Shown here: piece after piece, positions 37,303 through 46,717 of the stretch
Layout of the letters: each line of letters begins with the position of its first letter
Position numbering within the stretch: the first letter of the stretch is position 1
NCBI RefSeq assembly: GCF_030944625.1
Contig: NZ_JAUSXY010000001.1
Coordinates: forward strand, 1,116,001-1,180,000
Origin: Arthrobacter sp. SLBN-112
Lineage (GTDB): Bacteria; Actinomycetota; Actinomycetes; Actinomycetales; Micrococcaceae
Direction of reading: 5' to 3'
Length of the DNA: 64,000 bases
Program-made: the position numbers and the translations under genes
Notes under the pieces: generated by a model
The model's database searches: none
What the model saw: the letters and a program-made list of their open reading frames with translations, nothing else
What the model was told of the DNA's origin: nothing

Positions 37303-37566
37303 CTAGACGATGTCCTGCGTCTTGGCGAACCGGGTGATGGCGCGCTGGGTGCCCCGGTTGGCCAGGACCTGGATGATCGCGCTGACCGAGGCGGAGATAA
37401 GCGCGAATGTCAGCGCCGAACGGAGGCTGGTGGGCACGTCCTCGTTCTTTCCGGTAGGCGGCTTCTGCCCGGTGGTCTTCTCCCAGATGGCGTTGACGAG
37501 CTTGGTGCCGACCAAGCCTGCGCCCAGGCTCACCCCGGTCCCGAGCAGCTTGATGAAAAGGTTCAT
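37303..37566 (-). CDS. DUF4235 domain-containing membrane protein
   Basis: This 87-residue protein has two hydrophobic segments: one at the N-terminus (FIKLLGTGVSLGAGLVGTKL) and one around ALTFALISASVSAIIQVLA, separated by a polar loop. This matches the actinobacterial DUF4235 family, whose function is unknown. It converges on mrpG with directly abutting stop codons. Confidence 0.85.
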   Translation of the reverse strand: MNLFIKLLGTGVSLGAGLVGTKLVNAIWEKTTGQKPPTGKNEDVPTSLRSALTFALISASVSAIIQVLANRGTQRAITRFAKTQDIV

Positions 37567-37668
37567 TCCTGGTACTCCTTGCGGGCGGAAAACGGACTTC
37601 CTCCAGCCTAGCCGTACACCCGTGCCGGTCCGGGCAAAGGCGTGGCGGGCTGCAAGCGGGTTGTTCGG

Positions 37669-37917
37669 CTAACCGGCCGACGGGCCGGTGCGGAACTTGA
37701 TCATCTTGTGCGTGCCGTCGCAGTAGGGCTTGATGGCCGAGGCGCCGCAGCGGCACAAGGCAACGGTCTTGCGGTCGCGGGGTACGGCGTCCCCGGACGG
37801 CGTGACGATTTCAAAATCGCCCCGGACGATCAGGGGCCCGTCCGGGCAGACCACGATGGAGCCCGTGGCGGATTCCTGGTCCATGTCGGAGCCGGTTCCA
37901 CGCTGTCCGGGATTCAT
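37669..37917 (-). CDS. CDGSH iron-sulfur domain protein
   Basis: This 82-residue protein carries the CDGSH-type 2Fe-2S motif: CRCGASAIKPYCDGTH, with three cysteines and one histidine as ligands. The preceding block PLIVRGDFEIVTPSGD is typical of bacterial single-domain members. It is probably a small redox or iron-sulfur transfer protein in the cytosol. It lies 64 bp downstream of the haem-oxygenase-like gene on the same strand and is probably cotranscribed, suggesting that it supplies electrons or clusters to that partner (inference). Confidence 0.88.
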   Translation of the reverse strand: MNPGQRGTGSDMDQESATGSIVVCPDGPLIVRGDFEIVTPSGDAVPRDRKTVALCRCGASAIKPYCDGTHKMIKFRTGPSAG

Positions 37918-37981
37918 GCCTGCACCGCTTTCATCGAGTTGTTGCCGTTCTTGGCGGGCCCGGCTATCGGGGGTGCAGGCC

Positions 37982-39037
37982 TCATGCTGCCGCCGCTACG
38001 GCCGTCCGCAGCGATGATGCCCCGGCCTCCCACGAGGACATCAGGTGGGTGGACAGCCTGCTGTCGAGGGCCATGACGGCACTCGCCCCAAACAGGACGT
38101 CCGCGAGGAGGTGCGGCTCGGCCTCGACCAGGCCGCCGGCGAGGTCACGGCCTGCGATCTGTTCATGGACGGCGTCTGCCTCCACATGCTCATCGAAGTA
38201 GTGGGTAACCTCGGCGCCGAAACCGTGCCGGCGGAATCCGTTACCGTAGAACCGGTTGGGCTGGGAGGACGTCATTTCGTAGATCGCCAGGTGGCCGGTG
38301 ATGGCACCCCGGAGCCGCCGGTTCAGGCCGCAGAGCGACATGAGGTTAACGGTGGCGAGGGAGACTGCGGGGACGGCATCAACGTAGGCGCCGTACCTGT
38401 CGTCGAGGCCCAGGCCGCGCATGGTCCGGGCGAACAGCGCGCTGTGCATCCGCTCGGGCCGGCCGCCACCGTATTCGTCCGCCTGGATTTCCACCAAGGC
38501 CGCCTTGGGCCGTCCGCTGAGCCGCGGAATGGCCCATGTGTGCGGATCGGCTTCCTTCAGCTGGTACACCGACTTGTGGACCAGGAATTCCCGGAGCTGC
38601 TCCAGGCTTGCCTTCCTGGCAACGTAGCGGGAGAGGCTGGGACCGGTGTCCATGGCGGCGAGGCCGAACAGGACGTCGGCTACTTCGTCGCTGGTTATGG
38701 CGCCGCGGTCGGGCAGTTCGAAGTCTCCGGCCGCCTGGTGTGCGGCAGCGCGGAGGGCCGCCTCGAACGGTTCCTCGACCAGCTGCCGGACCCTGATCAA
38801 CGCCGGCTCCCACTCCCAGTTGTCCGAGACGCTGTCCAGGCCGGAGTAATGGAGCTCGTAGAGGCAAAAGAGTGCCAGTTGGATGTCCTCGTCCCCAATG
38901 ATGTCACCGGTGCCGGCCACCTGCCGCGCCGCCAGGCGGTAGAGCCGGTCCAGCTCCGTCCCTGCGGCACCCGGTGCCTGGGCCAGGACTGTGAACAGGG
39001 CGCTGGTGAGGGGGCCTCTGGTGTCCGGGATTCTCAT
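37982..39037 (-). CDS. Iron-containing redox enzyme family protein (haem-oxygenase-like fold)
   Basis: This 351-residue all-helical protein starts at ATG 39037 with AAGGAG in front. It belongs to the haem-oxygenase-like iron redox group (PF14518-type). Likely metal ligands appear in FCLYELHYSGLD (Glu and His), EIQADEYGGGRPERMHS (Glu, Asp, Glu, His) and VTHYFDEHVEADAVHE (multiple Glu, His, Asp), the spacing expected for a di-iron site. Its reaction is unknown; relatives include oxygen-activating di-iron enzymes. It is paired with the CDGSH protein. An 18-bp dyad lies upstream at 39130-39147. Confidence 0.8.
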   Translation of the reverse strand: MRIPDTRGPLTSALFTVLAQAPGAAGTELDRLYRLAARQVAGTGDIIGDEDIQLALFCLYELHYSGLDSVSDNWEWEPALIRVRQLVEEPFEAALRAAAHQAAGDFELPDRGAITSDEVADVLFGLAAMDTGPSLSRYVARKASLEQLREFLVHKSVYQLKEADPHTWAIPRLSGRPKAALVEIQADEYGGGRPERMHSALFARTMRGLGLDDRYGAYVDAVPAVSLATVNLMSLCGLNRRLRGAITGHLAIYEMTSSQPNRFYGNGFRRHGFGAEVTHYFDEHVEADAVHEQIAGRDLAGGLVEAEPHLLADVLFGASAVMALDSRLSTHLMSSWEAGASSLRTAVAAAA

Positions 39038-39129
39038 GGTGCTCCTTGGCCTGCCGCGGGGACGGGAACGAACGCCGGACCGCCATGGTGACTCCCATGC
39101 CCTGTCCTCTCGAAACCCGGGAAACAATA

Positions 39130-39147
39130 TAGTAAGCATGGTTACTA
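39130..39147. promoter_or_regulatory. Operator-like dyad upstream of the iron redox enzyme gene
   Basis: TAGTAA-N6-TTACTA is a perfect palindrome with centre gcatgg in an AT-rich stretch about 93 bp before the minus-strand gene starting at 39037. It is probably a repressor or activator site; the binder is unknown. Confidence 0.5.
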
Positions 39148-39418
39148 ATAAAACCTAAGCAGGCTTTGCGCAGAGGCTCCTGCAGGTCCACTGGCGCCCG
39201 GGCAGGCAGCGCTCAATAGGGGTAGGCAACCGGACGGCATTCTGGCGGGGCTCGGTTCCAGCGAGCCCTCCGGCTGGGCGCCCGCCGAATCCGGATCGTA
39301 TCCTGTCACATCCGGTGGAATGGCGCTCACAGCCCGCTATCCACCCCTGCCAGGTGTAAACTTGACCACGCCCGGAAGGGCAATCAAAAGCCTTACCCAA
39401 CGAACAACAACACCAATA
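39148..39418. other. Intergenic region without a recognised gene
   Basis: Between the dyad and the TPP riboswitch I see no supported coding frame. The promoter for the riboswitch transcript should lie near its right end, where TTGACC occurs at about 39362-39367, but I cannot define a convincing -10. Confidence 0.4.
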
Positions 39419-39420
39419 AC

Positions 39421-39541
39421 GACAGGGGAGCGCCGCCGTCGGACAACCTGGCTTGCCAGGAACCGCAGGTGGGCGCTGAGAGTGCGGAACAGCCGCAGAC
39501 CCTCGAACCTGATCCGGTTAGTACCGGCGCAAGGGAGTCGA
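39421..39541 (+). promoter_or_regulatory. TPP riboswitch (THI element)
   Basis: The conserved thi-box parts are all present in order: GGGGAGC near 39425, GCGCTGAGAGTGCGG at about 39473-39487, ACCCTCGAACCTGATCCGG at 39499-39517, and TAGTACCGGCGCAAGGGAGT ending near 39539. It lies 79 bp before ykoE. Binding of thiamine pyrophosphate would shut off the operon, so these genes are thiamine-regulated. This also supports thiamine or its pyrimidine precursor as the transported substrate. Confidence 0.95.
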
Positions 39542-39619
39542 GTTCTCAAAGTGCCGCGGCTGCACGGCAACAGCCGTCAGCCGGGTCCACTTTCCCCTCC
39601 TGTTTCCCAGGAGGATCAC

Positions 39620-40243
39620 ATGAGTACTGCAGCAATCAAGAAGACCACCAGTAAGTCCTGGCGCGTCGTGGACATCGTCGTCGCCGCGCTGGTGGCCATC
39701 GCGGGCGGCGTCATTTTCTGGGCATGGGACCAGGGAGCAGCCGCGCTGTCTGCCCCCATGAACGCCGCCTACCCGCCCCTGACTGGGCTGCTGGCGGGTG
39801 GCTGGATGATTCCCGGCGTGCTGGGGATGCTCATCATCCGCAAGCCCGGTGCCGCCCTGTTCTGTGAAACCGTGGCCGCCACCGGGGAACTCCTCATGGG
39901 TTCCCAGTACGGCGCCTCGGTTCTCTTCTCCGGCTTCATCCAGGGCCTCGGCGCCGAAATCATCTTCGCCATCTTCGTGTACCGCAAGTTCAACCTGCCC
40001 GTATCCCTGCTGGCCGGCGCCGCGGCTGGATTCTTCTGCGGACTGAATGACTCGTTCGCGCCGTGGGGCTGGAATATCGCCTACTCCGGTGCGGACAAGC
40101 TGGCCTACATCGTGTTGACCACCGTCTCCGGTGCCATCCTCGCCGGTGCCCTGTCCTGGCTCGCCACGCGCGGGCTGGCGCGCACCGGCGTGCTGAGCTC
40201 CTTCGCGTCCCGCAAGGCCGCTACGGAGCCTGTCTTCTCCTGA
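39620..40243 (+). CDS. ykoE: ECF transporter substrate-binding component, thiamine-precursor type (YkoE)
   Basis: This 207-residue membrane protein has five to six helices and starts at ATG 39620 with AGGAGG in front. It matches the YkoE family: AGGVIFWAWDQGA, YPPLTGLLAGGWMIPGVLG, RKPGAALFCETVAATGELL and FCGLNDSFAPWGWN. YkoE is the substrate-binding subunit of an ECF importer for thiamine or hydroxymethylpyrimidine. A TPP riboswitch precedes it, and the ATPase gene follows with overlapping stop and start (TGATG). Confidence 0.93.
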   Translation: MSTAAIKKTTSKSWRVVDIVVAALVAIAGGVIFWAWDQGAAALSAPMNAAYPPLTGLLAGGWMIPGVLGMLIIRKPGAALFCETVAATGELLMGSQYGASVLFSGFIQGLGAEIIFAIFVYRKFNLPVSLLAGAAAGFFCGLNDSFAPWGWNIAYSGADKLAYIVLTTVSGAILAGALSWLATRGLARTGVLSSFASRKAATEPVFS

Positions 40244-41781
40244 TGGCACCAGCCCAGGGCGCCGTCCGCCCCGCCGCCGTCACGGCCCGGGGCTGGGGCT
40301 GGCGGCATGCCGGCCGGGCAAAACCTGCCGTCCATGCCCTCGACCTGGACATCAGCCCCGGCGAGCGGGTGCTCCTGCTCGGTCCCTCGGGTGCCGGGAA
40401 GTCAACGCTGCTGCATGCCCTCGCCGGGGTGCTGGGTGATATCAACGACGACGGCGAGGCCGGCGACGCGGACGAGTCCGGTTCATTGCTGGTTGACGGC
40501 GCCCGGCCCCGGGACAGGCGCGGCCGGTCCGGCCTCATGCAGCAGGACCCGGAGACGCAGGTGGTCCTCTCCCGGGTCGGGGACGACGTCGCCTTCGGCG
40601 CCGAGAACCTTGCCGTGCCCCGCGACGCCATCTGGGCGCGCGTGCACGAGGCGCTTGCCGACGTCGGGCTGTCCCACCTCCCGCTGGACCACCCGACGTC
40701 GGCCCTCTCCGGCGGCCAGAAACAGCGCCTGGCGCTGGCCGGCATCCTCGCGATGCGCCCGGGGCTGATCCTGCTGGACGAACCCACCGCCAACCTGGAC
40801 CCGGACGGCGTGCTGGAGGTCCGCGACGCCGTGGCGCGCTGCCTGGACAAGACCGGAGCCACCCTGGTGGTGGTGGAGCACCGGGTCTCCGTGTGGAAGG
40901 ACCTGGTGGACCGGATCGTGGTCCTGCAGCCGGGCTCCGCCTCGGATCCCGCCGTGCTCCTGGACGGGCCCCCGGACCGGGTGCTCAGCGAAGCCCGGGC
41001 CATGCTGACGGCCGCCGGGGTGTGGGTGCCGGGGTACGTGCCGGCAACCCGCCGCCGGGCGGACGTCCCGGCCGCCGGAACCGGCAACCTCCTGCTGGCA
41101 GCCGAAGACCTCGGCGTCTCCCGCGAGCGTCCCCGCCGCAAAGGCTTCCGGAAAATCCCGCCGGTTCCGGTCCAGGAGGGTGTTGCCGCGCAGGTCAGGG
41201 CCGGCCAGGCTCTGGCCGTCACGGGCCCCAACGGCGCCGGGAAATCAACGTTCGCGCTAACCCTCGCGGGGCTCCTGGAGCCGGTGTCCGGAAAAGTGTC
41301 CGCCACGGTGGACCTCAGCCGCGGTGCCGGGATCGACCCCTACACGTGGAAGGCCGAGCAGTTGATCTCGAGGGTGGGCACCGTGTTCCAGGAGCCGGAG
41401 CACCAGTTCGTGACCGGCAAGGTGCTGGATGAGCTGCTGTTCGGGCCGCGGCATCTGGGCCACGGCGAGGACCGGGTGGAGGAACTGTTGGAGCGGCTGC
41501 GGCTCACCCAGCTGGTGGACGCAAACCCCTACACACTGTCCGGCGGTGAGAAACGGCGGCTGTCCGTGGCCACGGTCCTGGCCGCCAGCCCGCAGGTGCT
41601 GGTCCTGGACGAGCCCACGTTCGGGCAGGACGCCAACACCTGGGCCGAGCTGGCCTCGTTCCTGTCCGAACTCCTGGACGCCGGCACGGCAGTGGTGTCC
41701 GTGACCCACGACGCCGAATTCACCGCTGCCCTGGGCGGGGCCGAGCTGCGGATGGCTGCGGCGGAACCGGTGGCGCCATGA
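40243..41781 (+). CDS. ykoD: ECF transporter ATPase with two ABC domains (YkoD-like)
   Basis: This 512-residue protein consists of two ABC ATPase domains in tandem. The first has Walker A LLGPSGAGKST, signature LSGGQKQRL and Walker B LILLDEPTANLD; the second has Walker A TGPNGAGKST, signature LSGGEKRRLS and Walker B VLVLDEPTFGQD. It therefore replaces the EcfA-EcfA' pair. The start ATG at 40243 overlaps the ykoE stop; a longer frame from 40063 overlaps ykoE and lacks support. It powers import through YkoE and YkoC. Confidence 0.93.
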   Translation: MAPAQGAVRPAAVTARGWGWRHAGRAKPAVHALDLDISPGERVLLLGPSGAGKSTLLHALAGVLGDINDDGEAGDADESGSLLVDGARPRDRRGRSGLMQQDPETQVVLSRVGDDVAFGAENLAVPRDAIWARVHEALADVGLSHLPLDHPTSALSGGQKQRLALAGILAMRPGLILLDEPTANLDPDGVLEVRDAVARCLDKTGATLVVVEHRVSVWKDLVDRIVVLQPGSASDPAVLLDGPPDRVLSEARAMLTAAGVWVPGYVPATRRRADVPAAGTGNLLLAAEDLGVSRERPRRKGFRKIPPVPVQEGVAAQVRAGQALAVTGPNGAGKSTFALTLAGLLEPVSGKVSATVDLSRGAGIDPYTWKAEQLISRVGTVFQEPEHQFVTGKVLDELLFGPRHLGHGEDRVEELLERLRLTQLVDANPYTLSGGEKRRLSVATVLAASPQVLVLDEPTFGQDANTWAELASFLSELLDAGTAVVSVTHDAEFTAALGGAELRMAAAEPVAP

Positions 41782-42579
41782 GGCAGCAACTGACGTTGAG
41801 CGGCAACCACGCCCTCCTGGCGCGGGCCAATCCGCTGAGCAAGTTCGCCGCCGTCGTGCTCATCACGGCGGTCCTGGCGCTGTCCATCGACTGGGTGTCC
41901 GCTTCCGTGGCCCTGGCCTTCGAGCTGATGTTGTTTCCCCTCGCGGGGCTCACCCTGTCGCTGCTCTGGCAGCGGGGCTGGCCGCTGATCCTCGCTGCCG
42001 CCATCGGCGGGTGGAGCACGTCCATCCTGGCGCCGGACAGCGGAAGGATCCTGCTCGACGCCGGCATCTGGACCATGAGCGAAGGGTCCCTCCAGCTGGG
42101 CATCGGCTTCCTGCTGCGCGGCTTCGCGATCGCCCTTCCGGCGGTGCTCCTGATGAGCTGCACCGATCCGACCGACCTCGCGGATGCACTGGCGCAGAAG
42201 GCGCGCCTGCCGCACCGGTTTGTTTTGGGAACCCTGGCGGCGATGCGCCTGGTGGGGCTCATGGCCGAGGAATGGCAGACGATCGGCATGGCCCGGCGCG
42301 CCCGCGGTGTTGGTTCGCGAGGGAACGTGGTCCGGCGGGTGCAGGCGATGCTGGGGCAGAGTTTTGGACTGTTGGTGCAGGCGATCCGCCGCGCGTCGAG
42401 GCTTGCCGTCACCATGGAAGCGCGGGGCTTCGGCGGCGGGGACCGGACGTGGGCCCGCGAATCCACATTCAGTGTGCTGGACCTGTGGGGTGGTGGGCGG
42501 CGGCGTCTTGGTGGCCGGGCTTGCCCTGGGCGCGGCGCTTGCCGCGGGCAGTTGGAACATGGTGTGGTTGGGCAGCTAG
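41778..42579 (+). CDS. ykoC: ECF transporter transmembrane component (EcfT/YkoC), one-base frameshift near the C-terminus
   Basis: ATG 41778 overlaps the ykoD stop. The protein has the EcfT pattern: NPLSKFAAVVLITAVLAL, the coupling-helix motifs with MARRARGV (AxRARG type) and TMEARGFGG. After STFSVLDLW the frame as sequenced turns into a basic Gly/Arg-rich tail ending at 42617. Removing one G of the GGGG at 42487-42490 restores a final hydrophobic helix (VVGGGVLVAGLALGAALAAG) and a TAG stop at 42577-42579. The corrected length is 266 residues, normal for EcfT. It couples ATP hydrolysis to transport. Confidence 0.85.
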
Positions 42580-42674
42580 GCCGGTTACTCGCGGGTACTA
42601 TCGCATGTGGCGGGTAGGGTGCCCCCGATTGGCTACCACACACGATGATCCTCGGCACGCTAGCTCATCTATGA

Positions 42675-42687
42675 TATATTTTTGGCA
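42675..42687 (+). promoter_or_regulatory. -10 element giving a probable leaderless transcript
   Basis: TATATT (42675-42680) lies six bases before the ATG at 42687 in an AT-rich patch, so transcription would begin at or very near the start codon. No Shine-Dalgarno is present. An overlapping TATGAT at 42670-42675 is an alternative. No clear -35 is seen. Confidence 0.5.
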
Positions 42688-44210
42688 TGACTCAGGAGAC
42701 CGCCGGCCACGTGGCCGCCATGTTGAGGGACGCCCGGAACGAAAAGGGCTGGACGCAGGGCCAGCTGGCTTCCGAACTCGGTACCAGCCAGAGCGCCGTC
42801 GCCCGGATGGAACAAGGCAAGCAGAACCTCAGCCTCAAGATGATCCAACGGCTGGAGAACATCTTCGACCGGAGCATCGTCAACGTGGGCAAGCCCAGGA
42901 TGACGCACCTGCGTGTGGAGGGCGGCCGCACCTTGTCCGGCGCCGTGGACGTGAACAGCAGCAAGAACGCTGGTGTGGCGTTGCTGTGCGCCAGCCTGAT
43001 CAACCGGGGCACCACCGTGCTCCGCCGCCTGGCCCGGATCGAGGAAGTCAACCGCATCGTTGAAGTGCTGACCAGCATCGGCGTGGAATGCACCTGGCTT
43101 AACGACACCGATCTCCGCCTGCGCCGCCCGGCCGTCCTCGACCTTAACGCGATGGACGTGGACGCGGCACGGCGCACCCGCAGCGTCATCATGCTGCTGG
43201 GCCCGCTGCTGGACGAGTCACGGGAATACCGGCTGCCCTACGCCGGCGGCTGCGACCTGGGAACCCGCACGGTGGAACCCCACATGCAGGCACTGCGCGA
43301 GTTCGGCCTCTCGGTGGAGGCCACCGCCGGTTTCTACACTGTCCAGGCGCCACCTGCGGACAACCAGGACCGCTCCTTCGTCCTCACCGAACGGGGCGAT
43401 ACCGTCACCGAGAATGCGATCATGGCGGCAGCGCACCGGCCCGGAACAACCGTGATCCGCAATGCCAGCCCCAACTACATGGTGCAGGATCTCTGCTTCT
43501 ACCTGCAGATGCTCGGCGTCACCATCGAGGGCGTGGGAACCACCACGCTTCGAATCACCGGCCGGCCCGCGATCGACGCCGAGATCGAGTATTTCCCGTC
43601 TGAGGACCCCATCGAGGCCATGAGCCTGATCACGGCCGGCATCGTCACCAACTCCGAGGTCACGGTCCGTCGGGTACCCATCGAGTTCATGGAAATCGAG
43701 CTGGCCACCTTGGGCCAAATGGGACAGAAGCTCGAAATCTCCGGTGAGTACATGGCCCGGAACGGCCGCACGCGGCTGGTGGACGTGACCACCAAGCCCT
43801 CGGAGCTGCGCGCCCCCGAGGACAAGATCCACCCGATGCCGTTCCCCGGGCTGAACATCGACAACCTGCCGTTCTTCGCCGTCATCGCCGCGAATGCGCA
43901 CGGACAGACCATGATCCACGACTGGGTGTACGAGAACCGGGCGATCTACCTGACGGAGCTCAACCGGCTCGGGGCACAGGTGCAGCTGCTGGACCCGCAC
44001 CGGATCTACGTCAATGGACCCACCAAGTGGCGCGCCGCAGAGGTGGGCTGCCCGCCGGCGCTCCGGCCCGCTGCCTGCCTGCTGCTGGCCATGCTCGCCG
44101 CGCGGGGCGTCTCCGAGCTGCGCAACATCTACGTGATTGAGCGCGGCTATGAGGACCTGGCGGAGCGCCTGAACACCATCGGCGCCAAAGTGGAGTACTT
44201 CCAGGACTAG
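42687..44210 (+). CDS. XRE helix-turn-helix domain fused to a MurA-like enolpyruvyl transferase
   Basis: This is a 507-residue fusion. Residues about 8-62 are an XRE/Cro helix-turn-helix ([37 protein letters not shown]). Residues about 70-505 are a MurA/EPSP-synthase-like inside-out barrel similar to UDP-N-acetylglucosamine 1-carboxyvinyltransferase. K93-N94 of SSKNAG, C189 of [10 protein letters not shown] and the VYENR arginine match MurA catalytic residues. The FPTD motif that holds MurA's general-base aspartate reads F386-P-G-L-N here, so that residue is lost or displaced. It may be a weak enzyme, or a regulator that senses UDP-GlcNAc or phosphoenolpyruvate through the MurA fold. A true essential murA is probably elsewhere. 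Transcription looks leaderless. Confidence 0.85.
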   Translation: MTQETAGHVAAMLRDARNEKGWTQGQLASELGTSQSAVARMEQGKQNLSLKMIQRLENIFDRSIVNVGKPRMTHLRVEGGRTLSGAVDVNSSKNAGVALLCASLINRGTTVLRRLARIEEVNRIVEVLTSIGVECTWLNDTDLRLRRPAVLDLNAMDVDAARRTRSVIMLLGPLLDESREYRLPYAGGCDLGTRTVEPHMQALREFGLSVEATAGFYTVQAPPADNQDRSFVLTERGDTVTENAIMAAAHRPGTTVIRNASPNYMVQDLCFYLQMLGVTIEGVGTTTLRITGRPAIDAEIEYFPSEDPIEAMSLITAGIVTNSEVTVRRVPIEFMEIELATLGQMGQKLEISGEYMARNGRTRLVDVTTKPSELRAPEDKIHPMPFPGLNIDNLPFFAVIAANAHGQTMIHDWVYENRAIYLTELNRLGAQVQLLDPHRIYVNGPTKWRAAEVGCPPALRPAACLLLAMLAARGVSELRNIYVIERGYEDLAERLNTIGAKVEYFQD

Positions 44211-44277
44211 GCGTTCACGGTTCGTCATGATCAGTGGCGGCTCCCGGAATTTCCGGCCCCTGACGCAGAATGTTCGT

Positions 44278-45504
44278 ATGCGTACTTTCGGCGTGGAGGA
44301 AGAACTCCTGATTGTTGATCCGGAGTCCGGAGAGCCGCTTGCCCTGGCTGACGCCCTCCTCGCCGGACACCGTGTCGCGGCGGACGATCGTCCCGTGGAC
44401 CCGGACGTCCACCCTTCCGGGAAGCAGGCGGACCACGACGACGAGATGGGCTTGAGTGCCGAGCTGAAGCTTGAGCAAATCGAGACGCAGACCCGGCCCT
44501 GCCTGGAGTCCGCGGGCCTGCTCGAACAGATCCGGGCCGGCCGGGCAATGGCCAACCACGCGGCCGCCAAACATGGTGCCAGGGTTGCTGCGCTCGCCAC
44601 CTCACCCCTGGCATCCACCAGCCATACGACGCCGGACCCGCGCTACGCCAGGATGCTGGAACGCTTTGGCCTCACGGCGCAGGAGCAGCTGACCTGCGGT
44701 TTCCACGTCCACACCTATATCGAATCACCGGAAGAAGGCGTCGCGGTCCTGGACCGGATCCGCGACAAGCTGGCCGTGCTGACGGCGTTGAGCGCCAATT
44801 CGCCGTTCTGGAACGGCGTTCCCACCGGATTCGAAAGCTACCGCACCCAAGCCTGGAACCGGTGGCCGACTGCCGGCCCGGCCGCCATCTACGGAACGTA
44901 CCCCGCGTACCGGAGGGTTGTCACCCGGCTGCTGGAAACCGGCGTCATGCTCGACGAGGGGATGCTGTACTTCGACGCGCGGCTTTCCCGCAACCACCCG
45001 ACCGTGGAGGTGCGCGTGGCCGATGTCTGCCTCCGTGCCGAGGACGCAGCCCTGATCGCCGTGCTGGTCCGTGCGCTGGTGGAATCAGCCAGCAGGGAAT
45101 GGTCCGAGGGCGTGGATCCGGCCCCCGTGCCCACTGTCCTGTTGCGGATGGCGTCGTGGCAGGCCAGCAGCTCAGGACTTAGCGGGGAACTTTTGGACTT
45201 TGGGAATTTCCGCCCGGCCCCGGCCGCCGACGTCGCCCGTTCCCTGGTGGACTACCTGGCGCCTGTCCTGCACGAACAGGGCGAACTGGCCTTGGCCCGG
45301 CAGGGCGTGGAGCACATCATCGCCCGCGGCACCGGGGCCGCCGAGCAGCGTCGGGCCCGCGACCGGGCTTTGGCCGGACCACCTCCCGAGGACATGGGGT
45401 TCGGCGCCGTGGTCCGGCACGCCGTGGACGTCACCATGCGCGGCGCGCTGGATCTTTCAGACGTGGAGGACACACCGGAACTCCTGCGGGTCCGCCAGGC
45501 CTGA
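44278..45504 (+). CDS. Carboxylate-amine ligase, GCS2 family (glutamate-cysteine ligase-like, YbdK type)
   Basis: This 408-residue ATP-grasp-like ligase of the GCS2 family starts at ATG 44278 with the family opening [20 protein letters not shown]. Other conserved parts are [22 protein letters not shown] (substrate/metal residues), [26 protein letters not shown] and [14 protein letters not shown]. YbdK-type members have weak gamma-glutamylcysteine synthetase activity; some actinobacterial relatives serve mycothiol-independent or natural-product pathways. The exact acceptor is unknown. No ribosome site precedes the start. It converges on metZ. Confidence 0.87.
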   Translation: MRTFGVEEELLIVDPESGEPLALADALLAGHRVAADDRPVDPDVHPSGKQADHDDEMGLSAELKLEQIETQTRPCLESAGLLEQIRAGRAMANHAAAKHGARVAALATSPLASTSHTTPDPRYARMLERFGLTAQEQLTCGFHVHTYIESPEEGVAVLDRIRDKLAVLTALSANSPFWNGVPTGFESYRTQAWNRWPTAGPAAIYGTYPAYRRVVTRLLETGVMLDEGMLYFDARLSRNHPTVEVRVADVCLRAEDAALIAVLVRALVESASREWSEGVDPAPVPTVLLRMASWQASSSGLSGELLDFGNFRPAPAADVARSLVDYLAPVLHEQGELALARQGVEHIIARGTGAAEQRRARDRALAGPPPEDMGFGAVVRHAVDVTMRGALDLSDVEDTPELLRVRQA

Positions 45505-45508
45505 CGCT

Positions 45509-46717
45509 TCAGATCTGCTTGAGGGCCTGTTCCAGGTCGCGAATGAGGTCATCCGCGTCCTCGAGCCCCACCGAGAGCCGGACCACGCCATCGCTGAGGC
45601 CAATGGCGGCCCGCCCCTCCGGCCCCATGGCGCGGTGCGTGGTGGTGGCGGGGTGGGTGATCAGGGACTTGGAATCGCCGAGGTTGTTGGAGATGTCGAT
45701 GATCCGCAGGCCGTCCAGCAGCGCGAAGGCGGCCTCCTTGCCGGAGCGCGCGCCGGAAGGAGCCAGCTCAAGGGTGAGGACGGTGCCGCCGGCACTCATC
45801 TGTTTCGCCGCCAGCTCATACTGCGGATGCGACTTGAGTAGCGGGTACTTCACCCAGCTCACGGCAGGCTGCTCTTCGAGCCATTCGGCAAGCCGCAGCG
45901 CGGTGGCCGAGGAGTGCCGGACGCGCAGGCTCATGGTTTCCAGGCCCTTGGTCAGGACCCAGGCGTTGAACGCTGAAAGCGCCGGACCGGTGTGGCGCAT
46001 CAGCTGCTTCACCGGGCCGTCGATGAATTCCTTGGTGCCCAGGATGGCGCCGCCCAGGACGCGGCCCTGCCCGTCGATGTGCTTGGTGCCGGAGTACACG
46101 ATCACGTCCGCGCCGAGGTCCCCGCAACGCTGCAGCAGGGGAGTGGCGAAGACGTTGTCCGCAACCACCTTGGCGCCGGCGGCATGGGCGAGTTCACTCA
46201 CCGCGGCGATGTCCACGATTTCCTGCATCGGGTTGGACGGGGATTCGAAGAAGACGGCGGTGGTGGGCTTGGACAGGGCCTCGCGCCACTGGTCCAGGTC
46301 CGGGCCGTCGACGAAGACCGTTTCCACGCCCCACCGGGGAAGGATCTCGTTCAGGATCACAAAGCACGAACCGAACAGCGATCGGGCGGCCACCACGCGG
46401 TCGCCGGCGGCGAGCAGCGCGCCCAGGGCGGTGAACACCGCGGACATGCCCGACGCCGTCGCAAAGCAGGCCTCGGCGCCTTCCAGCAGCCTGAGCCGTT
46501 CCTGGAATGTGGCCACGGACGGGTTGCCGTAGCGCGAGTAGACAAAGCGTTCGTCCTCGCCGGTGAAGGCGCGTTCGGCCGCCGCTGCGGATTCGTAGAC
46601 GAACCCTGAGTTCAGGAAAATGGCCTCGGAGGTTTCCTGGAAGTTGGTGCGGTCCAGGCCGCCGCGGACCGCCTGGGTATCGGGGTTCCAGCCGGGGGCA
46701 TCTTGATTGAAAGTCAC
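45509..46717 (-). CDS. metZ: O-succinylhomoserine sulfhydrylase
   Basis: This 402-residue PLP enzyme of the Cys/Met metabolism family makes homocysteine from an acylhomoserine and sulfide. The PLP lysine lies in VIYSGTKHIDGQGRVLGGA. Other signatures are FVYSRYGNPSVATFQERL, ATASGMSAVFTALGALL, and NNLGDSKSLITHPATTTH. It starts at GTG 46717, directly after the rhodanese stop, and is the last gene of an operon behind a SAM-IV riboswitch. S-adenosylmethionine therefore represses it, fitting a methionine synthesis role. Whether succinyl- or acetylhomoserine is used is not certain. Confidence 0.92.
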   Translation of the reverse strand: MTFNQDAPGWNPDTQAVRGGLDRTNFQETSEAIFLNSGFVYESAAAAERAFTGEDERFVYSRYGNPSVATFQERLRLLEGAEACFATASGMSAVFTALGALLAAGDRVVAARSLFGSCFVILNEILPRWGVETVFVDGPDLDQWREALSKPTTAVFFESPSNPMQEIVDIAAVSELAHAAGAKVVADNVFATPLLQRCGDLGADVIVYSGTKHIDGQGRVLGGAILGTKEFIDGPVKQLMRHTGPALSAFNAWVLTKGLETMSLRVRHSSATALRLAEWLEEQPAVSWVKYPLLKSHPQYELAAKQMSAGGTVLTLELAPSGARSGKEAAFALLDGLRIIDISNNLGDSKSLITHPATTTHRAMGPEGRAAIGLSDGVVRLSVGLEDADDLIRDLEQALKQI

